Shown piece after piece: positions 26,918 through 34,788 of a DNA stretch of 64,000 nt. The stretch covers positions 868,001-932,000 of the forward strand of contig JAWKTI010000001.1 in NCBI GenBank assembly GCA_041399155.1, read 5' to 3'. The stretch's first letter is position 1, and every line of letters starts with the position of its first letter. This DNA comes from Zavarzinella sp. (GTDB taxonomy: Bacteria > Planctomycetota > Planctomycetia > Gemmatales > Gemmataceae). Position numbers and translations under genes: made by a program. The notes beneath the pieces were generated by a model that searched no databases, had not been told where the DNA came from, and saw only the letters and a program-made list of their open reading frames with translations.

Positions 26918-27871
26918 TTAGAACCATTGTTTCTTTTTAACAATGTAGTCCTGATAAAAAGTCTTCTCGTCTTTTGTCAGGTAAATAATACCTTCAATCA
27001 AGCCAATGATACCACCCGCAAGGACACAATTCAGTAATATCTGAATAATGCCTGCGCCTGTAAATCCAAGATAGAATTTATGGATGCCCAAGCCGCCGAG
27101 TAAAATGCCTAATATGCCAGCAACCATTTTTTTGCTTTTAATTTCTTCCTTGTCGAACTTTGCCAAACCCTTCTTCCGTGGTGGGGCATCGTCATCGTCG
27201 TCATCTTCATCGTCGTATCGATTCACCGCACGTTTCTTCCGTGGGCGGTCATCTTCCTCATCATCATCGTCGTACGACTTGCCACGGCTTTTTTTGCGTG
27301 GGCGATCGTCTTCCTCATCCTCATCATCAGCACCAAAAGCAAAGTCGCTCTTTGAGCTGGCCTTTTTCTTTGGTCGGTCATCTTCCTCTTCGGTTTTGGA
27401 ACCAAAGTTGAAGTCTGTCTTGGAGATTCCCTTCTTCTTTGGTTGTTCCTCTTCTTCGTCTTCGTCGTCATAACGAGATTTTTTCTTTTTCGGCCGTTCT
27501 TCTTCCTCGTCATCCTCGTAACGAGCACTTTTCTTCTTCGGTCGATCGTCCTCTTCTTCGTCTTCGTCGTCATAACGAGGTTTTTTCTTTTTCGGCCGCT
27601 CTTCTTCCTCGTCATCTTCCACGGGTGCGGCTTTTTTTACATTCCGTGCATCATCGACCGGCTTTTGTTCCGTTGCGGCGGGAAGCGACTGGCTACTCGT
27701 TGCAGAAAACAACCCTTTGACCGATTTGGCTGGCATCCAGTCCTGCATGCCATCTTTCCACACCAAATCATCCGGGCGTAATTTGCCTTGATCTGCCAGT
27801 TTTTTCAGGTCGGCAGGACCCACCGGTCCCTGGCGATCACCATCGACGCTGTAGTACCACTCTTGACTCAC
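26918..27871 (-). CDS. GYF_2 and TM2 domain protein with charged tandem repeats
   Basis: N-terminal GYF_2 (DUF4339) domain: EWYYSVDGDRQGPVGPADLK, LVWKDGMQDWMPA. Residues about 75-235 are tandem blocks of RPKKK followed by YDDEDEEEDD-type acidic runs. The C-terminus is a TM2 domain with two helices (MVAGILGILLGGLGIHKFYL, then IIQILLNCVLAGGIIGLIEG). The DNA of the repeats is nearly identical, so repeat number may vary. It probably anchors an interaction surface at the membrane. Confidence 0.82.
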   Translation of the reverse strand: MSQEWYYSVDGDRQGPVGPADLKKLADQGKLRPDDLVWKDGMQDWMPAKSVKGLFSATSSQSLPAATEQKPVDDARNVKKAAPVEDDEEEERPKKKKPRYDDEDEEEDDRPKKKSARYEDDEEEERPKKKKSRYDDEDEEEEQPKKKGISKTDFNFGSKTEEEDDRPKKKASSKSDFAFGADDEDEEDDRPRKKSRGKSYDDDDEEDDRPRKKRAVNRYDDEDDDDDDAPPRKKGLAKFDKEEIKSKKMVAGILGILLGGLGIHKFYLGFTGAGIIQILLNCVLAGGIIGLIEGIIYLTKDEKTFYQDYIVKKKQWF

Positions 27872-27993
27872 GAGAATGTACTCCGAAGAAGAAATCGAAG
27901 ATTAAAGATTAAGAAGAGTTAGCTTATGGGCAGATCATTGTCTCTGGACACGAATTTGCGAAAAACTTCTTCGGTAAGTGAAGAAATTACCAG

Positions 27994-28431
27994 TTACTTC
28001 TTTTTCTTCAGTTCGAAATAGAACACCATCGAATCCTTTTTGCTTTCAAACGCGGTGGGGCGTTTGCCACCGGGAAATGCGTAGGCCAGCTTCATCGAAT
28101 CCTTTTCCACTTCAATAATTCCTACTGTTGTAAAGCCCTTTGCAGGTCCATCCAGACCTTCCATATCAATGTGCATCGGCTTGCCTTTGGGATCGATCTT
28201 AAACGACATTTTGTGGGTAATATCCTTTGATTTGATCGTAATCACGCCCTTTTCAAAAGTAATATCCCCTTCCAGATTCGCTTCTTCCACCTTGTTTCCG
28301 TTATTCCAACCTTTCACCGTAGTCCAGGTGCCTTTCAGTGCGGCATCATCGAACTTCGCAACTGGTTTTTCTTCTGCATAAGTGCTTGCAACCACCAAAA
28401 ACGCACACATCATTCCCAAAATCGTCTTCAT
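27994..28431 (-). CDS. TIGR03067-type secreted protein
   Basis: The start at MKTILGMMCAFLVVASTYAE has AAAGGGA eight bases upstream; ATGs at 28437 and 28458 are possible. A signal peptide of about 20 residues is followed by a small beta-barrel-like domain: ALKGTWTTVKG, DITFEKGVITIK, FKIDPKGKPMHIDM, VEKDSMKLAYAFPGGKRPTA. These match the planctomycete TIGR03067 pattern. The function is unknown; it ends in ELKKKK. Confidence 0.75.
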   Translation of the reverse strand: MKTILGMMCAFLVVASTYAEEKPVAKFDDAALKGTWTTVKGWNNGNKVEEANLEGDITFEKGVITIKSKDITHKMSFKIDPKGKPMHIDMEGLDGPAKGFTTVGIIEVEKDSMKLAYAFPGGKRPTAFESKKDSMVFYFELKKKK

Positions 28432-28611
28432 TTTCATTTCCCTTTCATAATTCGCCAAACCGCACCCATCACCACAACAGGTGGGGCGATAAAATAATTG
28501 AACATAGTTCCAGTAATTTTGTCAAGCTTGGTAGTACGAATTTTCCATGAATCTTGCATGAAGTCCATCTCACGTGTTAAGATAACCTTCTACTTGGAAT
28601 GGAATCCAGCG

Positions 28612-29970
28612 ATGCTACGCACCTTGAATGCCAGATTACTCCGCCCATTGTGGGCAATGAAGCAGGGAAATCCCCTTTATCGCCACCTTCATCTGCTGGA
28701 ACGGCGGCAATTCGACTCTCCCGAAACCATTCAGCACCGCACGTGGGAACTGGTGCAGGCCCAACTGAGGCATGCGTGGGAGACCGTACCCTTTTACCGC
28801 ACCCACTGGCAACGTGCGGGGCTGCATCCTAACGATATTCGCACGATTGCGGATCTGCAGCACCTGCCAATCGTGACGAAAGACCATATCCGCAAAGAAC
28901 TTACGTCGCTTCGCTCGATCCGCACCGACCTAGGCACGATTCACTGGAAAACTACGTCTGGCTCCACGGGCGTGCCACTAAAGGTGGCGATTGATGAACC
29001 GGCACTGCGTTGGAAACAGGCCTGCACCCTGCGTAGTGATCAATGGAGTGGGTACCAAGTGGGGGATCGGGTGGCAAAAGTCTGGGGCAATCCGGAATAT
29101 CGCCACTTCGGCTGGAAAGGACGCCTGGTAAACCACTTTATCGACCGAGCGGTCTATCTGGATACTTTACATGTCAACGATCAGCGTTTACATGCATTTG
29201 CAAAGGACTTAACGCGAAAACAGCCCGGCTTACTCTTTGGGCACGCTCATTCACTGTATCTGCTGGCCGTGTTCTGCAAAAAACACCACTACCACGTGCG
29301 GCCAGGTGGGATCATTTCTGCCGCGATGATGCTGCACCACTGGCAGAAACAGTTGATGGAACAGGTATTTCAAACACCCGTCACCAATCGCTATGGGTGC
29401 GAGGAAGTCAGCCTGATTGCCAGCGAATGTGAAGCCCACCGTGGGCTGCATATCAACAGCGATTCGGTGCACCTGGAATTTGCCGATGATACCCGCTTTC
29501 CCAACGGTAAGTCCTTACTGGTAACGGACTTAGTGAACAGAGCTATGCCACTGATTCGTTATCAGGTAGGCGACGTGGTGGTGCCCAGCTCCCGCACCTG
29601 TTCGTGCGGACGTGGCCTGCCGATGCTTGAAGAATTGTTTGGTCGCGAGGCCGACTACGTGCTGTCACCCACCGGGGAGTTGATTTCCGGCATTTCGCTG
29701 ACAGAAAATTTCGCCATGCACATCCCGGGTGCGGCCCAGATTCAACTGGTTCAGGACCTCCCCACTCACCTGCAGGTGCGACTGGTACCTGGCGAAGAAT
29801 ACGGCCCCGCATCGGCAAAGAAAATAGGCGAGCTGGTTCGCGCAACCTTCGGCCCAGCAATGACTTACGATGTGGAACTGCTGGACTCACTACCGCAGGA
29901 AAAATCTGGAAAATACCGCTTCTGTATCTCGCCGGTGGCCCAACGCTACCTGCAGGAGTTGGCAGCATGA
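28612..29970 (+). CDS. AMP-binding CoA-ligase-like protein (PaaK/CapK type)
   Basis: The start at MLRTLNARLLRPLWAMK fits this family better than one 114 bases upstream. Motifs of the phenylacetate-CoA ligase/CapK group are visible: TSGSTGVPLKV (phosphate loop), TNRYGCEEVSLIASEC, and PLIRYQVGDVV. A CSCGRG pair may bind metal. CapK-type members act in cell-surface polysaccharide pathways. Its stop overlaps the start of the glycosyltransferase by 4 bases (ATGA), so the pair is translationally coupled and a glycan role is likely. Confidence 0.85.
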   Translation: MLRTLNARLLRPLWAMKQGNPLYRHLHLLERRQFDSPETIQHRTWELVQAQLRHAWETVPFYRTHWQRAGLHPNDIRTIADLQHLPIVTKDHIRKELTSLRSIRTDLGTIHWKTTSGSTGVPLKVAIDEPALRWKQACTLRSDQWSGYQVGDRVAKVWGNPEYRHFGWKGRLVNHFIDRAVYLDTLHVNDQRLHAFAKDLTRKQPGLLFGHAHSLYLLAVFCKKHHYHVRPGGIISAAMMLHHWQKQLMEQVFQTPVTNRYGCEEVSLIASECEAHRGLHINSDSVHLEFADDTRFPNGKSLLVTDLVNRAMPLIRYQVGDVVVPSSRTCSCGRGLPMLEELFGREADYVLSPTGELISGISLTENFAMHIPGAAQIQLVQDLPTHLQVRLVPGEEYGPASAKKIGELVRATFGPAMTYDVELLDSLPQEKSGKYRFCISPVAQRYLQELAA

Positions 29971-30836
29971 AACTGATTTCCGTGGTGATTGCCACACGAA
30001 ACTATGCCCACTATCTGCAGGAAACCATCGAATCGGTGCTGTACCAGACATTGCAGAACTGGGAACTGATCGTCGTGGATGACGGTTCAACCGATCCCAC
30101 GCCAGAAGTATTAAAAAAATATGAGAGCAATCCCCGGATTCGCACGGTGCGGACAACAGGCATTGGCCAGGCAGGTGCGAAAAATCTGGGTGCCAGCCTG
30201 GCACAGGGCGACTGGATTGCCTTTCTGGATGGCGATGATCTCTGGGAACCAGAAAAGTTACGGCTGCAGGCAGAGTTGATCGACGTAAACCCTCATGCAG
30301 CAGTAGTTTACACCGGTCGCGCTGGCATTGATGGTGCGGGAAATCCCATTGAAATCACGCACCACGTGATGCACCGTGGAAAAGTGACCGATGCCCTGTT
30401 TGTGCAGAACTTTATCTGCTTTTCCAGCAGTATGGTTCGCAAAGATGTGTGGCAGAAAACGGGTGGATTTGATCCCCACCTGGCATTGGGAATCGACTAC
30501 GAACTGTGGCTCCGCCTATCGATCGAACATTCATTTGACTATGTAGATGTGCCGTTGGTGCGTTACCGCACAGGCCATGCGAATTTATCGCGTCGGGTGG
30601 GGGAACGGGTGAAAATTGCCCTGGGTACGATGCGAAAATATGAACGATTCGTGGGTCCCTCGGCACGTCGGGCGGGCTATAGTTCCACGTATCGCACGCG
30701 GGGCTGGTATTACCGAGATAAAAAACTGGTGCAATCGCTGGCAGATTACCTGCACGCCACGTGGTACGATGGCAGGTTGCTGCAGACATTCAAGTCGTTA
30801 CTGGGCATTGTGGCCCACCGGCTGCAGGTGAAGTAG
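29967..30836 (+). CDS. Family 2 glycosyltransferase
   Basis: 289 residues. GT-A fold motifs are present: SVVIATRNYAHYLQETIESV, ELIVVDDGSTD, and the DXD-containing IAFLDGDDLWEPEK. The later ALGIDYELWLRLS fits the acceptor-side ED motif. No membrane helices, so it acts at the cytoplasmic face. It uses a nucleotide sugar to build a surface glycan; sugar and acceptor unknown. Coupled to the CapK-like gene by a 4-base overlap. Confidence 0.92.
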   Translation: MKLISVVIATRNYAHYLQETIESVLYQTLQNWELIVVDDGSTDPTPEVLKKYESNPRIRTVRTTGIGQAGAKNLGASLAQGDWIAFLDGDDLWEPEKLRLQAELIDVNPHAAVVYTGRAGIDGAGNPIEITHHVMHRGKVTDALFVQNFICFSSSMVRKDVWQKTGGFDPHLALGIDYELWLRLSIEHSFDYVDVPLVRYRTGHANLSRRVGERVKIALGTMRKYERFVGPSARRAGYSSTYRTRGWYYRDKKLVQSLADYLHATWYDGRLLQTFKSLLGIVAHRLQVK

Positions 30837-30891
30837 CAAATACAAATTTCCCACCGATCATTTTTTCTGATTTACTTTTGGTGCATAAAAT

Positions 30892-30934
30892 GGTTCTTTG
30901 TAAGTGACCTACCAAAACATTCTTACAAGGAACC
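30892..30934 (+). promoter_or_regulatory. Hairpin covering the ribosome-binding site of the DUF1080 gene
   Basis: GGTTCTTTGTAAG (30892-30904) and CTTACAAGGAACC (30922-30934) pair along all 13 positions with one U-G pair, around a 17-base loop. The AAGGA of the second arm is the likely Shine-Dalgarno sequence for the ATG at 30939. The stem would therefore block translation unless it is opened. It may respond to temperature, a protein, an RNA or coupled transcription; none is identified. No T-run follows, so it is not a terminator. Confidence 0.65.
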
Positions 30935-30938
30935 TCTC

Positions 30939-31709
30939 ATGAAATTCTCATGGATTGCAGTGGCACTGTTCGCCATTGTGGGCACCACCCAGGCGGACGA
31001 GTGGAAATCGCTGTTCAACGGCAAAGATCTGACCGGTTGGAGCGGCGTGAAAGAGTACTGGACTGTCGAAGACGGTGCCATTACTGGCAAAACCGATGGC
31101 AACATTCCCAACAACAGCTTTATTGTGTGGGATGGCAAACTGAAAGATTTTGAACTGAAACTGCAATTCAAGATCGTTGGTGGCAATTCCGGCGTGCAGT
31201 ATCGTGCGAAACTGGTGGACAAAGAAAAGTTCATTATTTCGGGCTACCAGGCAGATATTGATTCCGCCGCACGCAAACAGCAGTACAACGGTATTCTGTA
31301 CGAAGAACGTGGCCGTGGATTCCTGTGTAATCGTGGCACCAAGACCTGGATTGATGAAAAAGGTGCCCGCCACGAACTACGTGTGACACCGGATGCCGAT
31401 GTGTTGGCAAAATTGAAAGGCGACGCTTGGAATGAATACGAGATTATTGCCAAAGCCAACCACCTGGTGCAGAAGATCAATGGTCAGGTGACTGCCGAAG
31501 TGATCGATTTCCAGAAAGATAAGCGGGCAATGGAAGGGCTGCTGGCATTCCAGATTCACCGAGGCATGGGCAACATGGTGGTGCAGTTCAAGGATATCAA
31601 GCTGAAAGAACTGACTGATTGCACAGAATTGACCCCAGCCGACATGCCGATCCCAGCCGAAGCCAAGAACCTGAACCCACCGAAGAAAGTCGCACCGAAG
31701 AAAAAGTAA
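30939..31709 (+). CDS. DUF1080 (3-keto-disaccharide hydrolase-like) secreted protein
   Basis: Signal peptide of about 19 residues (ending TTQADEWK). The DUF1080 jelly-roll signature is complete: WKSLFNGKDLTGWSGVKEYW, WTVEDGAITGKT, FELKLQFKIVGGNSGVQYRA, YQADID, and a closing GLLAFQIHRGMGNMVVQFKD. The family is expanded in planctomycetes, and some members have 3-keto-glucoside hydrolase activity, but the substrate here is unproven. The C-terminus is Pro/Lys-rich. Expression is probably limited by the hairpin over its ribosome-binding site. Confidence 0.88.
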   Translation: MKFSWIAVALFAIVGTTQADEWKSLFNGKDLTGWSGVKEYWTVEDGAITGKTDGNIPNNSFIVWDGKLKDFELKLQFKIVGGNSGVQYRAKLVDKEKFIISGYQADIDSAARKQQYNGILYEERGRGFLCNRGTKTWIDEKGARHELRVTPDADVLAKLKGDAWNEYEIIAKANHLVQKINGQVTAEVIDFQKDKRAMEGLLAFQIHRGMGNMVVQFKDIKLKELTDCTELTPADMPIPAEAKNLNPPKKVAPKKK

Positions 31710-31734
31710 GTTCGGCTGAAGCGAATCCAACAAC

Positions 31735-32356
31735 CTTCATTCCCGCGCAGGCGGGCAATGCACTACAGAAACCCGAAGTGCACCTAATAAACTGATGCCC
31801 ACCAGAATCGTCATTCCCGCGAAGGTGGGAATCCAGTGCAATAAACTCGAAATCGTATCGGCTGTTTTGTGAGCCGATGGCGTTAGTCACGGTTGATCTT
31901 GGGCGTTGTGACCTTATCGTCATTCCCGCGCAGGCGGGAATCCAGAAACCCGAAGTGCACCTAATAAACTGATGCCCACCAGAATCGTCATTCCCGCGAA
32001 GGCGGGAATCCATGACTTCACACTTTGACCACACCCCAGCTTCGCCAAAAGAGAGGAAAGGGTACTTGTTTTGTAAGCCGATGGCGTTAGCCACGGTTGG
32101 TTTTCGCCTTCATCGCTGCAAGGGAATCTCTTATTAATGAACGACCGCCAAGACGCCACGTCGCCAAGAAGACAAAATTTCTTCATGAATTCCAAAGGAC
32201 AAAACGAACCAGAAGCGTCAGGAAACGGAATTTACATTTGCCGCGGCTGATTTCGCACGCAAAGTCGCGAAGTCGCAAAGAAATTTTGAAGGCAATCGTC
32301 ATTCCCGCGAGGCGGGAATCCAGAAACCCGATGTGCACCTAATAAACTGATGCCCA
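31735..32356. repeat. Cluster of short palindromic (REP-like) repeats, left side
   Basis: Five copies of a palindrome of the form TCATTCCCGCGAAGGCGGGA lie at about 31738, 31811, 31920, 31988 and 32299. Between them a 45-base spacer starting CAGAAACCCGAAGTGCACCT recurs at 31766, 31943 and 32321. A second unit containing AGCCGATGGCGTTAG recurs at 31864 and 32068. The CGCCAAG-type element of 519-647 has relatives at 32142-32171 and 32252-32282. The whole stretch from 31710 to 32794 holds no gene I can support. The pattern is that of REP/BIME arrays, though no REP-associated transposase is seen. Confidence 0.8.
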
Positions 32357-32794
32357 CTTATCCTGCCACACCAGATTGGGAATACTGGACTGCTGAGTAG
32401 TCGGAAAATCGTCGCCACATTAAGTTCGACATGCGGCTTGTGCTTTTGACCCAAGCAATGAAATGAGACCTGGAATCACAATAGCATGGGGCGGCTCGAA
32501 GTTTGAAATGCATTGTTTGCTGTCTGACGTACTGAATGTCTGGCGAGGAATACAGCTGCTATGTCCGGCAGTCTGGTTGCACGACACATAGTGCCGGATG
32601 TATACACCGGATTCTTTCTCTAGAGAGTATGGTGGTTGATAATGCCGCTGGAATTCGACCCCACCGCTGAACAACCAGAACAGCCAGTTATCATTAAACG
32701 GGCCACCTGGAAACCCACCCCACCTAAAGTGGGGAAGTAAGGCGACAGTACAAATGTCCGTCTCAAGTCTTCCAAATGTTTTACGGCCCAGCCT

Positions 32795-33682
32795 TTACTC
32801 GGCGTGCCACAGCTTTGCGGTCTTGTCGTAGCTGCCGGTGACGATCCGTTTGCCATCCGGACTGAACGCCACACTTTCCACAAAGTCCGTGTGCCCTGTG
32901 AGGGTGTGGAGTTCTTTGCCCGTGTCGGCATCCCACAGCTTTGCGGTTTCGTCTTTGCTGCCGGTGACGATCCGCTTGCCGTCCGGGCTGAACGCCACGC
33001 TAAGCACAGAGCCCGTGTGCCCGGTCAGGGTACGGAGTACTTCACCCGTGTCGGCGTCCCACACTTTCGCGGTATTGTCCGTGCTTCCGGTGACGATCCG
33101 TTTGTCATCCGGACTGAACGCCACGCTATACACAGAGCCCGTGTGCCCGGTCAGGGTGCGGAGTTCTTTGCCCGTGTCGGCGTCCCACACCTTCGCGGTA
33201 TCGTCTCTGCTGCCGGTGACGATCTGCTGGTCGTCCGGACTGAACGCCACGCTCTCCACAATATAAGTGTGCCCGGTCAGGGTGCGGAGTTCTTTGCCCG
33301 TGTCGGTGTCCCACACCTTCGCGGTATCGTCTGTGCTTCCTGTGACGATCCGTTTGCCATCCGGGCTGAACGCTACGCTATTCACACTGCCTCTGTGCCC
33401 AGTCAGGGTGCCAAGTTCTTTGCCTGTGTCGGCGTCCCACAGCTTCGCGGTTTCGTCTTTGCTGCCGGTGACGATCCGCTGGCCATCCGGGCTGTACGCT
33501 ACGTCATACACATAGTCCGTGTGCCCCGTGAGAACTGCTAACTCGCCATTGGCTAAGGCCGCCCAAGACTGTGCTCGCACCTGGGCAGCCTGGTCGGGGA
33601 GATCATGATCTTCCAGCCAATCGGCCCATATCAACCTCTCCTGGTGAAATGCCGGTTCAGGGAAATAGTGAAGGTCTATCAT
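32795..33682 (-). CDS. TIGR02996 domain and six near-identical WD40 repeats
   Basis: Residues 1-40 (RLIWADWLEDHDLPDQAAQV) match TIGR02996, a domain found with repeats in Gemmata-type planctomycetes. Six WD40 repeats of 42 residues follow, each with GHTxxVxSVAFSPDGKRIVT-type core and AKLWDADTGKEL-type end. The repeats are almost identical in DNA (126-base units), implying recent amplification. Six blades is one short of the common seven. The protein has no signal peptide and ends abruptly after the sixth blade. It may be a complete intracellular scaffold or a shortened gene. Confidence 0.8.
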   Translation of the reverse strand: MIDLHYFPEPAFHQERLIWADWLEDHDLPDQAAQVRAQSWAALANGELAVLTGHTDYVYDVAYSPDGQRIVTGSKDETAKLWDADTGKELGTLTGHRGSVNSVAFSPDGKRIVTGSTDDTAKVWDTDTGKELRTLTGHTYIVESVAFSPDDQQIVTGSRDDTAKVWDADTGKELRTLTGHTGSVYSVAFSPDDKRIVTGSTDNTAKVWDADTGEVLRTLTGHTGSVLSVAFSPDGKRIVTGSKDETAKLWDADTGKELHTLTGHTDFVESVAFSPDGKRIVTGSYDKTAKLWHAE

Positions 33683-34369
33683 TGTTATGGGTTCTCATTC
33701 TGCATCGCACTCGACATGCTACACCTTCACCCGTTAGGGTGTTTTGGGGCGAGGAGAGGACTTGAGGTTGCTTCAAACTTCACAGAGTTTCTACTTTGGT
33801 AAATCTTACAGCAGCCAGATTGTATCTCCTAGGATGAAGTTGACCACCGCACTGGCACCCAGGCAACGTCATTCCCGCGAATGCGGGAAGCTACAGTCGA
33901 AGACCCCAATGCGGCATCCAGGCATACGCACCTTACGAGAAAGCGTCATTCCCGCGAAGGCGAGAAGCTACTCAACGATGGAACAATTTGATTGAGAAAG
34001 ACAATTCGGATTGGAATGATTTGTGCACTAATGTTTCTTAATTACCATGTGAAGCACACTGGATTCCCGCCTACGCGGGAATGACGGTTTTCGTGGTGTT
34101 TCGGTTAACTGATTGTAGTTCGAGTATACTGCCCTGGATTCCCGCCTCCGCGGGAATGACGATTTCAGTGGGGCAGTTTCTTGGATCAACTTCGAATGTT
34201 AGCCCTGGATTCCCGCCTAAGGGAATGACGTTTGTTACTCAACCGTCTGGAGAAAAATCTCGTACTGTGGGTAATTTCAATCGAAACTTTGCGTCTTTGC
34301 GACTTTGCGTGCGATCTCTTTCAGAAATTCCCGTCATACGTCAAATACATGAACGCTTGCACAAATGTC
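33683..34369. repeat. Cluster of short palindromic (REP-like) repeats, right side
   Basis: Five more copies of the palindrome lie near 33869, 33946, 34061, 34137 and 34206. The last three are in the opposite orientation (GGATTCCCGC then GGGAATGACG). A TTTGCGTCTTTGCGACTTTG element (about 34288-34307) is the reverse complement of the CGCAAAG element at 32252. No gene is supported in this stretch. Confidence 0.75.
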
Positions 34370-34717
34370 TCATATCGCCTCGGGGCCACGTTCGCCGGTG
34401 CGGATGCGGACACAGTCGTCCATGGGCAAAATGAAAATTTTCCCATCTCCTACCCGGCCATCGGTGCCAGTCCGGCCTGCCTGCACAATCGCATTCACCG
34501 TGGGCTCTACAAAGTCTTCATTTACTGCAATCTGAAGCTGCACCTTACGCACCATATTTACCGCAACTTCATGCCCACGAAAGACTTCCGACTGACCCTT
34601 CTGGCGGCCGAACCCGTATACATCCACCACCGTCAGGCGGTAGACTGCCACCTGATTTAATGCTTCTTTCACAATTTCCAGTCGTGATGGTTGGATAATG
34701 GCTAAAATCAGCTTCAT
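34370..34717 (-). CDS. glnB: PII family nitrogen regulatory protein
   Basis: The start at MKLILAIIQPSR is the normal PII start. The T-loop region (VYGFGRQKGQSEVFRGHE) and the C-terminal GDGKIFILPMDDCVRIRTGE are clear. Residue 51 is Phe instead of the Tyr that is uridylylated in E. coli GlnB. A three-residue insertion precedes GDGK. PII trimers sense 2-oxoglutarate and ATP/ADP. No amtB or glnA lies beside it; it is transcribed away from an RND pump, 72 bases between starts. Confidence 0.92.
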   Translation of the reverse strand: MKLILAIIQPSRLEIVKEALNQVAVYRLTVVDVYGFGRQKGQSEVFRGHEVAVNMVRKVQLQIAVNEDFVEPTVNAIVQAGRTGTDGRVGDGKIFILPMDDCVRIRTGERGPEAI

Positions 34718-34788
34718 AATTTTTTTTCGCAACTTTTCTGAATGCTTCTCTGTTAAGATAGGCGCTTTAGCAACAATATTATTGCACC

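Noticed and set aside
32642..32740. A 32-residue open frame beginning MPLEFDPTAEQPEQPVIIKR
   Set aside because: It looks protein-like but is very short, lacks a clear ribosome-binding site and lies in repeat-rich DNA. It could be a gene end.
31735..34230. Possible CRISPR array
   Set aside because: The repeats are short palindromes at irregular spacing, in both orientations, with repeated rather than unique spacers. No cas genes are present.
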